Shown here: piece after piece, positions 18,111-27,854 of the stretch | Layout of the letters: each line of letters begins with the position of its first letter | How positions within the stretch are numbered: position 1 is the first letter of the stretch | Source of the DNA: an uncultured Flavobacteriales bacterium | GTDB taxonomy: Bacteria; Bacteroidota; Bacteroidia; Flavobacteriales_G; Salibacteraceae | Reading direction: 5' to 3' | Assembly (NCBI GenBank): GCA_943788145.1 | Contig: CALSPD010000004.1 | Coordinates: 1 to 64,000, forward strand | DNA length: 64,000 nucleotides | Translations under genes and position numbers: made by a program | The notes under the pieces: model-generated | The model's database searches: none | Seen by the model: only the letters and a program-made list of their open reading frames with translations | What the model was told of the DNA's origin: nothing

Positions 18111-19126
18111 AGATAATCAGGACATTGACGGACACGTTGGACTTTTTCTCGAACCGTGGCTATGGTGTAGATAATACCTATTTCCCAGCCGCCAAGATTC
18201 TCGGAAGCGACCCGAAGTCGGCTAAAATTGAAATCATAGCTTCCGCCAACAAAAAGGTTGTTTTTTGAGAATCCGGCACTAAGGAAGACGGCATCTCGAG
18301 TTCGGGCCCACAGTCCAAATTGAATGCTCCGCTGATCGAGTGCTGTACTGAGCAGATGATAGCGCAAAGCCGAGCCGAGAAGGAGCTCATTGTGAACGCC
18401 TTGAATTTGAAATTGAGCCGCAGGCATCAAGTCAAAATCGGAAGCACCCAAGGCGATGGAGCTAAACACATGAAAGTTGGTTCTTGTCGGCACTTTGGAC
18501 GCTGCGCTTGACGACCAACTTAAATCGGGTTGGTTGAGGTTAAAGGATGAAATGCCAAGCCCTAAACGCTTTCGTTCGCTCACTCGTTTTTCTAAATACA
18601 ATCCCCCTGAAAAATTGAAATTAGTGACTGTTCCAACCCTACTCGATTCTTGGCTAGGTATATCCGGGAAGTAGCGGTTGTCGAAAAATTGATCGTCATA
18701 AGAGAGCCTTGAATAGTCAATAGAACGCTGAAAAAATTCGGCTTGCCCGCCAAGGGATAGGGTAATATTCTTTTCCGACCCAAATCGAAGTTTTAGTGAA
18801 ACAGGAACGGCAATGGACGTGGTTGTCAGGTTACTTAAACCTGCGTAGTCATGGAATATCCTGATGCCGGCAGACATCGGTTTTAAATTCAGTGGTTGGG
18901 TCATTTCGGCTGCTCCACCAAAGGTTTGAAAGGGTTGTGCAGTAACGGAAGACCATTGTCTACGTATGATGCCAGAATACCGATACGTACCTTCAAAATT
19001 TCCGGTTAGTGCAGGATTGACAAAATGAGGAGTGATAAAAAACTCACTGAAATGAATGTCTTGCGCATTTAATTCGCTTGCCAATAAGCCAAAAAAACTG
19101 AATAATATGACGACTTTTTTTAGCAC
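18107..19126 (-). CDS. PorP/SprF-family outer-membrane protein
   Basis: A 339-residue beta-barrel protein of the PorP/SprF type: signal peptide, then DIHFSEFFITPHFVNPALTG, the family's typical opening with the FxNPAxTG signature, then alternating strands ending GGWEIGIIYTIATV. Such proteins are outer-membrane partners needed for surface placement of one dedicated T9SS type B cargo, encoded just upstream. It starts at GTG (19126-19124), overlapping the TAG stop of the adhesin gene by one base (TAGTG), so translation is probably coupled. Its own stop overlaps the next ATG as ATGA. Confidence 0.92.
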   Translation of the reverse strand: MLKKVVILFSFFGLLASELNAQDIHFSEFFITPHFVNPALTGNFEGTYRYSGIIRRQWSSVTAQPFQTFGGAAEMTQPLNLKPMSAGIRIFHDYAGLSNLTTTSIAVPVSLKLRFGSEKNITLSLGGQAEFFQRSIDYSRLSYDDQFFDNRYFPDIPSQESSRVGTVTNFNFSGGLYLEKRVSERKRLGLGISSFNLNQPDLSWSSSAASKVPTRTNFHVFSSIALGASDFDLMPAAQFQIQGVHNELLLGSALRYHLLSTALDQRSIQFGLWARTRDAVFLSAGFSKNNLFVGGSYDFNFSRLRVASENLGGWEIGIIYTIATVREKVQRVRQCPDYL

Positions 19127-22100
19127 TATTGAGCAATTAAGGTAATATTTCCCTTTCGGAAAATGCGTTGTTCATCAATGCAAGTCGCCTCGAAGTAATA
19201 AACAAAAACGGCAGGCTCAACCGCAATTCCCTTGTACTTCCCGTCCCATCCTTCACTTTGATCATTGGTTCTAAACATCAGTTTACCCCAACGATCATAA
19301 ATAGCCAACTCTACAGTCTTAACATTCTTTCCCCGAAGGAATAAATGGTCGTTAAGACCATCGAGATTTGGCGTAAAGGCAGTGGGAAGGAAGATTTCGG
19401 GTTCACCACAAATGATTTCATACGGATATATATAGACAGAATCAGAAAACGAGCAAGCCGGTATATCTTGGTCGGTTACAGTATAGGTGTAAACCATTGC
19501 TTTTTTAGCATGCGCAATCGGATTGTAAATTGAGCTGTCGCTAAGAAACAAACTGGGTGACCAAGATTGCATAAAACCCGTTGAGGGACTTCCTGTTAAT
19601 TGGACCTTTTCACCTAAATAGAAGGAATCTTTTTCAGCCGAAGCATAGACCAAATCTCGATCGAGCGTAGAAACTTGTACACGTGTTGAATCGAATACAA
19701 AACAAGCTTGATCTAAATTACTCACAGCATAGAGATGGTAAGTGGTCGGTTCTGATTCGTTTATGATTAAGAAGTTAGCAGTTTTATCAGTCAATAAATT
19801 CACTGTGTCGCCATTTGTCAAAGACCAATAAAAAGTGAAGGTGTTTAAAGGATTTCTACTTAACGCTTCGATTCGAGCGTCCTCATCTTGACAAATCGAA
19901 GTGTCGTTTGTTAAGTGCAGGTCCCAATCGATTATTGTAACTTCCACCGTGTCAATCATGGTGCATCCATTGGGTTTTGTCGCCCTGAAATAATAGGAAG
20001 TAATGGCTTTATCTACCTTCGAAATAGTTAAGTTGCTATCTGTTGAAATAATGCTCGAGAAGTCGGATGCAAGACTCCAATCATAAGTTGCATTGGAACC
20101 AGGAGCCCTTCCACTTAGTTGAAAAGGACTAAATGTGCTACAGACTAGCGTATCTGGAGAAGTCATTATTGGGAATCGGTCCACTTCAACGGTTTGAGTG
20201 ATGCGCTCGCTACATCCACCATAATCAATTGTCAGTACAAAAATGGTATTGTTGTTTACTGTGGCCGTGGGATTCAAGAGCGATGCGTTATCAAGATATT
20301 GAGGTGGTATCCAACTGATACTAGCATTAAACAAAAACTCAAAATCATCTGGATTTGGCCCGATTTGGACCGGGGTACCTACACAAGTATCTATCAGAGG
20401 AATCGTATAAGCCGTGTCCTTTTTTACCACAATGGTATGCGTTAAAGTGTCAGTTAAATTACAGCTATTCGGATCGGATACAATCAACTGCACGATATAA
20501 GTTCCAGGTTGATTGTAAGTCTGTGTTGGATTGGTTTGATTTGATACATTTCCATTGCCAAATGTCCAGAAAAAAGTTGTCGAGTTTTGAGTAAGACTAT
20601 TGTTGTCAAAATCAACCGTGAAGGGAGCACAACCAAAATTAGGCGCATCAAAATCGGCTAAAATGATTGGAAGATCGAAGTCAATCTTAAAAACACCCAA
20701 ATTGCAGTTTTCGCTTCCATTGGTGCTTGACCAAGCTCCGGGGTCAGGCTCAATTGGAAAGGAGTTTGTGCCGGTGCATCCAGCACAAACAGCTTGATAA
20801 ATTTTACCCGATCGATCAAAGCGACTCGTGCCTCCATCAACGTGTTCTCCGCCACTAGACCCACTTTGATCACCTCCAAAGAAAGATCCGTAGGTTTGGG
20901 TGTTCGCATCGGCATCAAGCACACACAAGTAGAACTCTGAACCTGAAAAGTCTTCAACCGACTTGATCGCATTGCTTGTTACAGGTAGCCCACTTACATT
21001 GGAAGCATTATTGTTTGCGCTACCAAAAGCTTGAACATTCCCCCCCCAGCCAGCTAGATAAACTGAGTTGCAAACGTCAACAAGAAATGAAGTGGGTGAA
21101 ATATTAGGTTGACCAGGAGTGCTGCCGAATTGAGTACTCCAAACGCGTGATTCAAGGTCGGGGCGAAAATTCGCTAAGACCTGACCACCACCAACATTGT
21201 TAAATGCTGCCCCAAAAATGAAATTGGAACCCGTGTGTTCTGTTTGGCCGAAAACATGGGGGTGATCATCTGCATCTAATTGAATGAGATACATCTGATC
21301 GTAGGCGCTGGTGCCAAAATATGTGCTATGAAGCAGCACATCACCCTTAGCACTTAAATGGCTAATGAAACCATCGCAGAGACCCCCGGCATTTGAACCT
21401 TGAAAAGCACCCGTGAGAATAGGGAAATTATTGGAAGCCGTTCCTCCTGTCACATATATCGTGTTGTCGCGAGCCACGGCAACACCGTAGGCTGCGTCAG
21501 AATTATTCCCGCCTAAATAGGTACTCCATAAAATCGTTGTTAGGCTATTATTCAGCTTACAAACTATGGCATCCTGTCCAGGTGCCTTGGTCGATTGATA
21601 ACCGAGGTGAGCTTTTGGGAAATCGTTACTTGTTGTTGCGGAGGCGATAATGACATTTCCTTGATTGTCTAAAAGAATTTCGCCTCTTGCCTCGTCTGCA
21701 TAATTGTAAAACAACGTGTTGTTTCGATTTAATCCGTCCGTCCCATTTCCACCCAAATACGTGCTGCCGAGCAATGCAGACCCAGCTGAGTTAAACTTTG
21801 AGATAAACATATCAGCACCATTAACATAGGGAACACTAAAAGACAGGTTGGTTATCGAAGGACCGCCATTGAAGGTTGCATCGGCTGCGTTTAATGTGGT
21901 AGGGAAATCGTCTGAATCTGTCGTTCCTAGAACAAAAAGATCATTATTGTCATCGACAATTAAACTGTGCGGAATTTCTCGACTGGTTCCGCCTAAATAT
22001 GTCGAATAAATAAGCTGAGTACCTGCCGCGTTAAATTTACTAATGGTCACATCCGCTGGGGTTGTGGCAGAATCACCATTAAAACTTACATCATAGGCTC

Positions 22101-22935
22101 CTAACGTGATAGGATATCCAGCGTTTACCGTCCCACTACCTGCATATAAATTGCCATCCTTATCTGGAGTGGCAGTATAACCCCAATTATCGGCAGTAGA
22201 ACCGGAGAAAGTGGAGAAGATCAATTCTGGATCAATGATTAAAACTAAATTGGTGTCGTAGTTTTCAATAGAGTAGGAGACGGTATTGCCCGAAACAACA
22301 AATTCAGCGGGAATCTCCCATCGTTTGTTTCCTTTTTCTTGGTAAACGAGAGGTCGAGATTCCTGAATATTGGCAATGGAAGTCGAGATAATTAGGTTTC
22401 CATTTCTATCAAGGCTGACTCCATCCGTTCCTTCCAACCTTATTCGAATGTCGCGATAGTCTGTGCCTGGTTTTAAGTGGAATTCATACTTCAAATGCTC
22501 ACCATGTTCCCTTACGATCAAATCGATGTTGTCATAAATACCTCGGTAAGCGACAGTTTTAGATGGTCTTAGCCCCGATTTCCACTTCGATTGATCCTTA
22601 CCTAAATAATAGTTCACATAATGACTATAGGGTCGACTTGCCTCAAAAGTGATGTCATCATTTGAACCTAGAAACCGAAATCGAAATGCGTGATGGTGTT
22701 CAAGGCTGTCTCTCGCCTCGTTTTTATCTGACGTGCCGTGCGGTCCCAAGAGTCCACTTCGATCCATTAGATGGAAAGTGATGGAATTTTTCTCCAGAAA
22801 AGCCATTCCGCTGGGAATATCAATTTGAAATTCAAATGCCTCAGTCCATTGACCTTCATTGTGAATGAATCCCTGCGCAAGTGACGAAAACGTCCAAATA
22901 AACGTGAATTGTACTAGAAAAATGGCTTTTCTCAT
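19126..22935 (-). CDS. giant surface protein with SBBP repeats, PKD domain and gliding-associated (T9SS type B) C-terminus
   Basis: A 1269-residue cargo protein. Signal peptide to about 20. Residues about 22-240 are the N-terminal module often seen with SBBP repeats (FIHNEGQWTEAFEFQID, KYEFHLKPGTDYRDI). Residues about 245-720 contain beta-propeller SBBP repeats of the form ISKFNxxGxxLxYSTYLGG. A PKD domain lies at about 765-850 (FFWTFGNGNVSNQTNPTQTY). Immunoglobulin-like modules follow. The last about 90 residues (IFLPTAFTPNLDGLNDHL ... FVYYFEATC) are the CHU_C/type B sorting domain. It should be exported by T9SS and held at the surface by the co-encoded PorP/SprF protein, likely as an adhesin. 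First gene of a three- to four-gene operon. Confidence 0.93.
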   Translation of the reverse strand: MRKAIFLVQFTFIWTFSSLAQGFIHNEGQWTEAFEFQIDIPSGMAFLEKNSITFHLMDRSGLLGPHGTSDKNEARDSLEHHHAFRFRFLGSNDDITFEASRPYSHYVNYYLGKDQSKWKSGLRPSKTVAYRGIYDNIDLIVREHGEHLKYEFHLKPGTDYRDIRIRLEGTDGVSLDRNGNLIISTSIANIQESRPLVYQEKGNKRWEIPAEFVVSGNTVSYSIENYDTNLVLIIDPELIFSTFSGSTADNWGYTATPDKDGNLYAGSGTVNAGYPITLGAYDVSFNGDSATTPADVTISKFNAAGTQLIYSTYLGGTSREIPHSLIVDDNNDLFVLGTTDSDDFPTTLNAADATFNGGPSITNLSFSVPYVNGADMFISKFNSAGSALLGSTYLGGNGTDGLNRNNTLFYNYADEARGEILLDNQGNVIIASATTSNDFPKAHLGYQSTKAPGQDAIVCKLNNSLTTILWSTYLGGNNSDAAYGVAVARDNTIYVTGGTASNNFPILTGAFQGSNAGGLCDGFISHLSAKGDVLLHSTYFGTSAYDQMYLIQLDADDHPHVFGQTEHTGSNFIFGAAFNNVGGGQVLANFRPDLESRVWSTQFGSTPGQPNISPTSFLVDVCNSVYLAGWGGNVQAFGSANNNASNVSGLPVTSNAIKSVEDFSGSEFYLCVLDADANTQTYGSFFGGDQSGSSGGEHVDGGTSRFDRSGKIYQAVCAGCTGTNSFPIEPDPGAWSSTNGSENCNLGVFKIDFDLPIILADFDAPNFGCAPFTVDFDNNSLTQNSTTFFWTFGNGNVSNQTNPTQTYNQPGTYIVQLIVSDPNSCNLTDTLTHTIVVKKDTAYTIPLIDTCVGTPVQIGPNPDDFEFLFNASISWIPPQYLDNASLLNPTATVNNNTIFVLTIDYGGCSERITQTVEVDRFPIMTSPDTLVCSTFSPFQLSGRAPGSNATYDWSLASDFSSIISTDSNLTISKVDKAITSYYFRATKPNGCTMIDTVEVTIIDWDLHLTNDTSICQDEDARIEALSRNPLNTFTFYWSLTNGDTVNLLTDKTANFLIINESEPTTYHLYAVSNLDQACFVFDSTRVQVSTLDRDLVYASAEKDSFYLGEKVQLTGSPSTGFMQSWSPSLFLSDSSIYNPIAHAKKAMVYTYTVTDQDIPACSFSDSVYIYPYEIICGEPEIFLPTAFTPNLDGLNDHLFLRGKNVKTVELAIYDRWGKLMFRTNDQSEGWDGKYKGIAVEPAVFVYYFEATCIDEQRIFRKGNITLIAQ

Positions 22936-23062
22936 ATCCGAGGATAAAGGTAAATGTCTTTGGACTTCCGAAAGGGAATGAAGCTATTTTTCTATGACGT
23001 GAATTGTGTCATGTAGGGTTAGCATGAAAAAAGATTTTACTTTGTGGTACAAAGTGAAGAAC

Positions 23063-23707
23063 ATGAACTCGAACAACGAATCGCTCGATACGCTCAGAGA
23101 CATCCGAGCAATGATGGAAAAAAGTTCCCGTTTCATATCCTTGAGTGGATTGGCCGGAGTTTTTAGTGGAACATTTGCTCTAATCGGAGCATATCTTGCA
23201 TATTGGCGAACCAATCAAGCTGCCTGGGTAGTAAGAGCTCAAGACACTGAATTTGGAACAGGCACTATCGAGCGAATCGATTGGTCAGTAGTGTCGTTTT
23301 TGACCATCGATGCTTTATTCGTCCTAGTGGCGTCCATAGCCGTTAGTTATTATTTCACTCGAAAAAAGGCCTTGAAAAAAGGTCAACCCTTATGGGGGCC
23401 ATACAGTCGGCAATTGGTTCTTAACATCGCCATTCCACTCTCTGTTGGCGGCCTCTTTTGTATCATACTTTTCTTTCACGGATTGATTGCGCTAATAGCA
23501 CCTTCAACCTTGATATTCTATGGATTAGCGCTTTTAAATGGAGGAAAACTTTCTTTTGAAGAGATAAGTTATTTGGGAATATCGGAGATAATTATTGGTT
23601 TGGTAGGTCTTTACTTTAAGGGACAGGGTCTAATTTTTTGGGGAATTGGCTTTGGCGTGTTACACATCATATATGGTGTACTCATGTATATAAGACACGA
23701 TAGATGA
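23063..23707 (+). CDS. multi-pass membrane protein, function unknown
   Basis: A 214-residue protein when begun at ATG 23063. Earlier in-frame starts (23006, 23024) add a short non-hydrophobic stretch and I prefer the internal start, which begins MNSNNESLDTLRDIRAMMEKSS, a soluble head common in this family. Five or so hydrophobic segments follow (FISLSGLAGVFSGTFALIGA, VVSFLTIDALFVLVASIAV, VLNIAIPLSVGGLFCIILFF, TLIFYGLALLNGG, ISEIIIGLVGLYF). The ATGA overlap with the winged-helix gene downstream makes a membrane protein/regulator pair, found together widely in Bacteroidota. Role unknown. Confidence 0.8.
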   Translation: MNSNNESLDTLRDIRAMMEKSSRFISLSGLAGVFSGTFALIGAYLAYWRTNQAAWVVRAQDTEFGTGTIERIDWSVVSFLTIDALFVLVASIAVSYYFTRKKALKKGQPLWGPYSRQLVLNIAIPLSVGGLFCIILFFHGLIALIAPSTLIFYGLALLNGGKLSFEEISYLGISEIIIGLVGLYFKGQGLIFWGIGFGVLHIIYGVLMYIRHDR

Positions 23708-24003
23708 AATCCATTATACACCAGTTAGATAAGGCATTTGAGAATCGAATTCGACTTGGGTTGATGTCCATTCTTTCGGTTAATGACTGGGTAGATTTCA
23801 ATGAACTCAAGAGCCTGTTGCAAGTAACAGATGGTAATCTAGCTAGCCATATTTCGGCACTTGAAAAAAAGCACTTTATTGAAATTCGGAAGCGATTTGT
23901 TGGCAAAAAAACGAATACCACATTTCGGATAACCAAGGAAGGGAAGTCTGCTTTTGAAGACCATATTAAGGCGCTTGAACAGCTTTTGAAAAGTGGAGTT
24001 TAG
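23704..24003 (+). CDS. winged-helix transcriptional regulator (HTH_34 type)
   Basis: A 99-residue DNA-binding protein that fits the small MarR/ArsR-like winged-helix family. Helix-turn-helix residues are about 30-55 (FNELKSLLQVTDGNLASHIS), followed by a wing with FVGKKTNTTFRITKEGK. There is no ligand domain. Its ATG overlaps the stop of the membrane-protein gene by four bases, so the two are co-translated; the membrane protein may transmit a signal to the regulator or be its target. Target genes are not visible. Confidence 0.88.
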   Translation: MKSIIHQLDKAFENRIRLGLMSILSVNDWVDFNELKSLLQVTDGNLASHISALEKKHFIEIRKRFVGKKTNTTFRITKEGKSAFEDHIKALEQLLKSGV

Positions 24004-24026
24004 CATGGCTTCCTGATTATTCAGCT

Positions 24027-24034
24027 TATTTTTG
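24027..24034 (+). promoter_or_regulatory. -7 box TATTTTTG upstream of the S24 regulator
   Basis: Exact TAnnTTTG match 20 bp before the ATG at 24054. No clear -33 box. Confidence 0.45.
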
Positions 24035-24053
24035 GCATCATAATATTTTTAGC

Positions 24054-24845
24054 ATGCATTTCATAGCCGATAATTTGAAATTTCTTAGGAAGAGTCACAA
24101 TTGGACTCAAGGTGATTTTGCTCATCATTTGGGAGTTAAACGTTCGTTGATTGGGGCATATGAAGAAGGGCGTGCTGATCCTCGCATTTCCTTTTTGCAA
24201 CTCATTTGCGATAAATTCGGACTAAAACTTGATCAATTGATCAATGGATTGCTTGATGAAAACACATCATCCAGTAAGAAAGATTTAAGCGGTAAATCCA
24301 TCCGAGTTTTACCCATTGCCCTGGATAGCCAAACGAATCGCGAATTGGCTATAATAGTGCCTATAAAGGCTGCTGCTGGATACTTAAATGGATATGGAGA
24401 TGTTGAGTACATCGAGCATCTTCCAGCGTTCAGTTTACCGTTTCCAGAATTACCAACGGGTCGGACTTATAGATTGTTTCAAATACAAGGCGATAGTATG
24501 AATCCAGTCAGATCCGGATCTTATGTTATTTGTAGCTACGAAATGGATTGGAAATCGATTAAAAATGATGCTTGTTATGTTATAGTTTCGCGCTCTGAAG
24601 GTATAGTTTTTAAACGGGTTCTAAATAATATCGAACAAGGATATTTGACGCTTAAATCAGATAATCCGAATTATAAAACCTATAATCTTGATCTAGAAGA
24701 CTTAGTTGAAGTTTGGCGAGCAGAAGGATTTACCGAAATCGGTATTCGAAGCAACCATAATCAAGTCAGGGACGAAGCTCTGTTGCAAGAGCTCAATGAA
24801 GTGAAGGAACGATTGAGCAATATTGAAGATAAATTGACCAGATAA
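24054..24845 (+). CDS. XRE-family regulator with LexA/S24 peptidase-like domain
   Basis: A 263-residue protein. Residues about 5-62 form an XRE helix-turn-helix (LRKSHNWTQGDFAHHLGVKR, SLIGAYEEGRADP). Residues about 95-225 are an S24/LexA-like domain. The possible self-cleavage site is KAAAGY (Ala108-Gly109), the nucleophile Ser148 in QGDSMNP and the general base Lys187 in IVFKRV; all three needed parts are present, so RecA-stimulated or stress-stimulated self-cleavage is possible. A C-terminal coiled coil ends the protein. Related Bacteroidota proteins control varied genes, so it should not be named LexA. The next gene begins directly after its stop (TAAATG). Confidence 0.9.
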   Translation: MHFIADNLKFLRKSHNWTQGDFAHHLGVKRSLIGAYEEGRADPRISFLQLICDKFGLKLDQLINGLLDENTSSSKKDLSGKSIRVLPIALDSQTNRELAIIVPIKAAAGYLNGYGDVEYIEHLPAFSLPFPELPTGRTYRLFQIQGDSMNPVRSGSYVICSYEMDWKSIKNDACYVIVSRSEGIVFKRVLNNIEQGYLTLKSDNPNYKTYNLDLEDLVEVWRAEGFTEIGIRSNHNQVRDEALLQELNEVKERLSNIEDKLTR

Positions 24846-26387
24846 ATGGAGCAAACAGAGGATATGAAAGTGGTGCTACGCCACTTAACAATTGAGGATT
24901 ATAAAGACCTTAAAGAAGCAATGATTCAGGCTTATATTGGAAGCCGGATGAGCTATTGGAGCGAAGACAGTATCGAGTCCTTATTGACCGTTTTTCCAGA
25001 AGGCCAATTGTGTGTTGAGATGAACGGAATCGTTGTTGGTGGTGCCCTATCTTTAATTATTGACTACCGCAAATACGGAGACGAACATACCTATCAAGAG
25101 GTAACAGGCGATTATTCATTCTCCACCTTCGATTCTGATGGTGATGTTTTATATGGGATAGATGTTTTTGTACACCCTGAATATCGAGGGTTACGTTTAG
25201 CAAGAAGACTTTACGATGCACGAAAAGAGCTGTGCGAAAACCTCAACCTTCGTGCAATTATTGCCGGAGGACGAATTCCCGGATATGGAAAATTTGCCGC
25301 AACACTTTCTCCAAAGGAATACATCGAAAAGGTGCGAGTGAATGAAGTCTATGATCCTATTTTATCGTTTCAGCAAGCGAACAATTTCCACGTAAAAAAA
25401 ATATTGAATAACTACCTCGAGGGAGATGTTCAATCTCAAGAATTTGCAACGCTAATCGAATGGAATAACATCTATTACGATGAAAAGAAACGACTTATAA
25501 ATCGTGAAAAATCCATCGTTAGATTAGGATTGGTTCAATGGCAAATGAGGCCAACACCAAATTTAGATGCGATGAAGGAGCAAATCGAATTTTTCGTTGA
25601 CGCGGTGGCCGGATATAATTCCGATTTCGTCTTGTTTCCAGAATTGTTTAACGCTCCCTTATTGGCCGAGTACAATCATTTGCAGCCTTCGCAGGCGATG
25701 AGAGAATTGGCTCAATATTCGGACCCTATTTTTCAATATTTCAAGCATCTAGCGGTTTCATACAATGTGAATATTATCACAGGAAGCTATCCAATGCTAA
25801 TCAATGAAAAGCTTTACAATGTTTCGCATTTATGCAGAAGAGATGGTTCTTCTGAAGAATATCGTAAGATACATATAACGCCAAGTGAAATCAGCGCTTG
25901 GGGCATAACAGGCGGAAATGAATTGGGTGTTTTTGACACCGACTGTGGTAAAATTGGCGTGGTGATTTGCTATGATGTGGAGTTTCCAGAATTATCGCGC
26001 ATCTATGCTGAAAAAGGTGTTCAAATATTGTTTGTTCCATTTTTAACAGATACCCAGAATGGATATCACCGAGTTAAACGTTGTGCACAAGCGAGGGCAA
26101 TAGAAAATGAGTGCTATGTTGCCATTGCTGGCTGCGTGGGGAATTTGCCTAAAGTGAATAACATGGATATTCAATACGCCCAATCAGCTGTATTCACACC
26201 ATCTGATTTTGCATTTCCTGAAAACGCCATAAAAGCTCAAGCCACCCCAAATACGGAAATGACCATAATAGTTGATGTTGACATAGACTTGCTTAAAGAG
26301 TTGAACATCAAGGGTAGTGTTCGGAACATGCGTGATCGCAGGTTAGACCTATATGGTTTACAACATAAAAAACTTAAAAACGAATAG
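24846..26387 (+). CDS. fused GNAT acetyltransferase / nitrilase-family amidohydrolase
   Basis: A 513-residue two-enzyme fusion. Residues about 8-200 are a GNAT N-acetyltransferase (LYGIDVFVHPEYRGLRLARR carries the acetyl-CoA loop). Residues about 225-495 are a carbon-nitrogen hydrolase with the full catalytic triad: Glu266 (LFPELF), Lys341 (EYRKIHITPSE) and Cys375 (VVICYDVEFPEL). Nitrilase-fold amidases split amides or act on damaged metabolites such as deaminated glutathione; GNATs acetylate amines. The pairing suggests one substrate handled in two steps. This fusion is known in many bacteria but its substrate is not settled. It starts right at the end of the S24 regulator gene with zero spacing, which points to co-translation and co-regulation. 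Confidence 0.93.
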   Translation: MEQTEDMKVVLRHLTIEDYKDLKEAMIQAYIGSRMSYWSEDSIESLLTVFPEGQLCVEMNGIVVGGALSLIIDYRKYGDEHTYQEVTGDYSFSTFDSDGDVLYGIDVFVHPEYRGLRLARRLYDARKELCENLNLRAIIAGGRIPGYGKFAATLSPKEYIEKVRVNEVYDPILSFQQANNFHVKKILNNYLEGDVQSQEFATLIEWNNIYYDEKKRLINREKSIVRLGLVQWQMRPTPNLDAMKEQIEFFVDAVAGYNSDFVLFPELFNAPLLAEYNHLQPSQAMRELAQYSDPIFQYFKHLAVSYNVNIITGSYPMLINEKLYNVSHLCRRDGSSEEYRKIHITPSEISAWGITGGNELGVFDTDCGKIGVVICYDVEFPELSRIYAEKGVQILFVPFLTDTQNGYHRVKRCAQARAIENECYVAIAGCVGNLPKVNNMDIQYAQSAVFTPSDFAFPENAIKAQATPNTEMTIIVDVDIDLLKELNIKGSVRNMRDRRLDLYGLQHKKLKNE

Positions 26388-26439
26388 TCGCTATTTATTA
26401 GGCATTGTTTTTACTTTGCCGCCCTATTAATAATTTGAA

Positions 26440-26808
26440 ATGTCAAACGGTAAACCGAGAATCGCAAAAGACTTTGATAAGCTCTCAGAAGAGTTGGTCA
26501 ATAGAATCAAACTAGAATATCCATTTGGGTTTGAAGACAATTTAATCATTTACACGGACGCTAAGGGCGCTAAAGTATCAGCGCTTCCGTTCGATACAGA
26601 TGAAGCATATTATCTTGTCAGAATGACGCGATTAGAAGCGCAGAAAATCATTGAAGATGATGATGATTATGACGATGATGGTAACCTCAGAGACGATTTT
26701 GCTGACGATGTTGAAGGTGCAGACGATACGCCTGCTATTGAAGATGACGAAGAAGAGGATTCTTATGATCAGCCAGACGACAGCGGGGACGATGATGATG
26801 ACGATTAG
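26440..26808 (+). CDS. small acidic-tailed protein, conserved in Bacteroidota, function unknown
   Basis: A 122-residue protein. Residues 1-72 look folded (DFDKLSEELVNRIKLEYPFG, NLIIYTDAKGAKVSALPF, YYLVRMTRLEAQKI). Residues about 73-122 are almost wholly Asp and Glu, so probably disordered. A near-match promoter box (TTACTTTG) lies upstream at about 26411-26418. It precedes the deoxyhypusine-synthase-like gene by 77 bp on the same strand. I do not recognise a family with known function. Confidence 0.78.
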   Translation: MSNGKPRIAKDFDKLSEELVNRIKLEYPFGFEDNLIIYTDAKGAKVSALPFDTDEAYYLVRMTRLEAQKIIEDDDDYDDDGNLRDDFADDVEGADDTPAIEDDEEEDSYDQPDDSGDDDDDD

Positions 26809-26885
26809 TCATCCCATTTTCTAGTCCTTGGTGCGGTCACATATGTGTACCGATTAACATATTCGCATAAGTAAAAATAGACGAT

Positions 26886-27854
26886 ATGAGCGCAATTACA
26901 GAATTTATTGAAAAGCACTTTTTACACTTTAATGCAGCCGCTTTGGTAGATGCATCTAAGGCATATAAGGAGCATTTAAATAAAGACGGAAAAATGATGA
27001 TCACGTTAGCAGGAGCGATGAGCACTGCCGAAATGGGCATTATTTTGGCCGAAATGATTCGTCAAGATAAGGTGCACATTATTTCATGCACTGGAGCCAA
27101 CTTAGAAGAAGACTTAATGAATCTGGTGGCTCACTCACATTATAAACGAGTACCTAATTATAGAGACTTAAGTCCTCAAGACGAATGGGACTTGCTTGAG
27201 AATGGATTCAATCGAGTTACCGATACATGCATACCAGAAGAGGAAGCCTTTAGAAGACTGCAAAAGCACATTGAAAAACTATGGAAAGGGGCTCAGGAAA
27301 AAGGAGAACGGTTTTTTCCACATGAATACATGTATCAAATGTTGAAGAGTGGTGTGCTAGAGCAGTATTATGAAATCGATCCAAAGAATAGTTGGATGCT
27401 GGCTGCTGCAGAAAAGAATCTGCCAATAATTGTTCCTGGATGGGAAGACAGTACGATGGGAAATATTTTCGCATCGTATTGTATTAAAGGCGAATTGGTG
27501 CCAAGTACAGTTAAGTCGGGGATAGAGTATATGACCTATTTAGCCGATTGGTATAGAGGAAATAGTTCTGGTCATGGGGTTGGTTTTTTCCAAATTGGTG
27601 GTGGAATCGCTGGGGATTTTCCAATTTGTGTAGTGCCTATGATGTACCAAGATTTAGAATGGACGGATGTGCCCTTTTGGAGTTATTTCTGTCAAATCTC
27701 CGATAGCACAACGAGCTATGGATCGTACAGTGGAGCTGTGCCTAACGAGAAAATAACTTGGGGTAAATTGGATATTCATACACCAAAATTTATTGTTGAA
27801 TCAGATGCTACTATCGTAGCACCGCTGATGTTTGCGATCATTCTTGAAATGTGA
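26886..27854 (+). CDS. deoxyhypusine-synthase-family enzyme
   Basis: A 322-residue NAD-dependent enzyme. Motifs of the deoxyhypusine synthase family are visible: TLAGAMSTAEMG (N-terminal NAD contact), SCTGANLEEDL, VPGWEDSTMGN, GHGVGFFQIGGGIAGDFPI and TWGKL. Lys294 in TWGKL matches the lysine that in human DHPS (Lys329) carries the aminobutyl intermediate, so it should transfer an aminobutyl group from spermidine. Bacteria have no eIF5A, so the acceptor is probably a polyamine (as in homospermidine synthesis) or an unknown molecule. The gene overlaps the next as TGATG. Confidence 0.9.
   Translation: MSAITEFIEKHFLHFNAAALVDASKAYKEHLNKDGKMMITLAGAMSTAEMGIILAEMIRQDKVHIISCTGANLEEDLMNLVAHSHYKRVPNYRDLSPQDEWDLLENGFNRVTDTCIPEEEAFRRLQKHIEKLWKGAQEKGERFFPHEYMYQMLKSGVLEQYYEIDPKNSWMLAAAEKNLPIIVPGWEDSTMGNIFASYCIKGELVPSTVKSGIEYMTYLADWYRGNSSGHGVGFFQIGGGIAGDFPICVVPMMYQDLEWTDVPFWSYFCQISDSTTSYGSYSGAVPNEKITWGKLDIHTPKFIVESDATIVAPLMFAIILEM

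Noticed and set aside
24054..24845. Naming the S24 regulator LexA
   Set aside because: The helix-turn-helix is XRE type and there is no SOS gene context; Bacteroidota have many such proteins.
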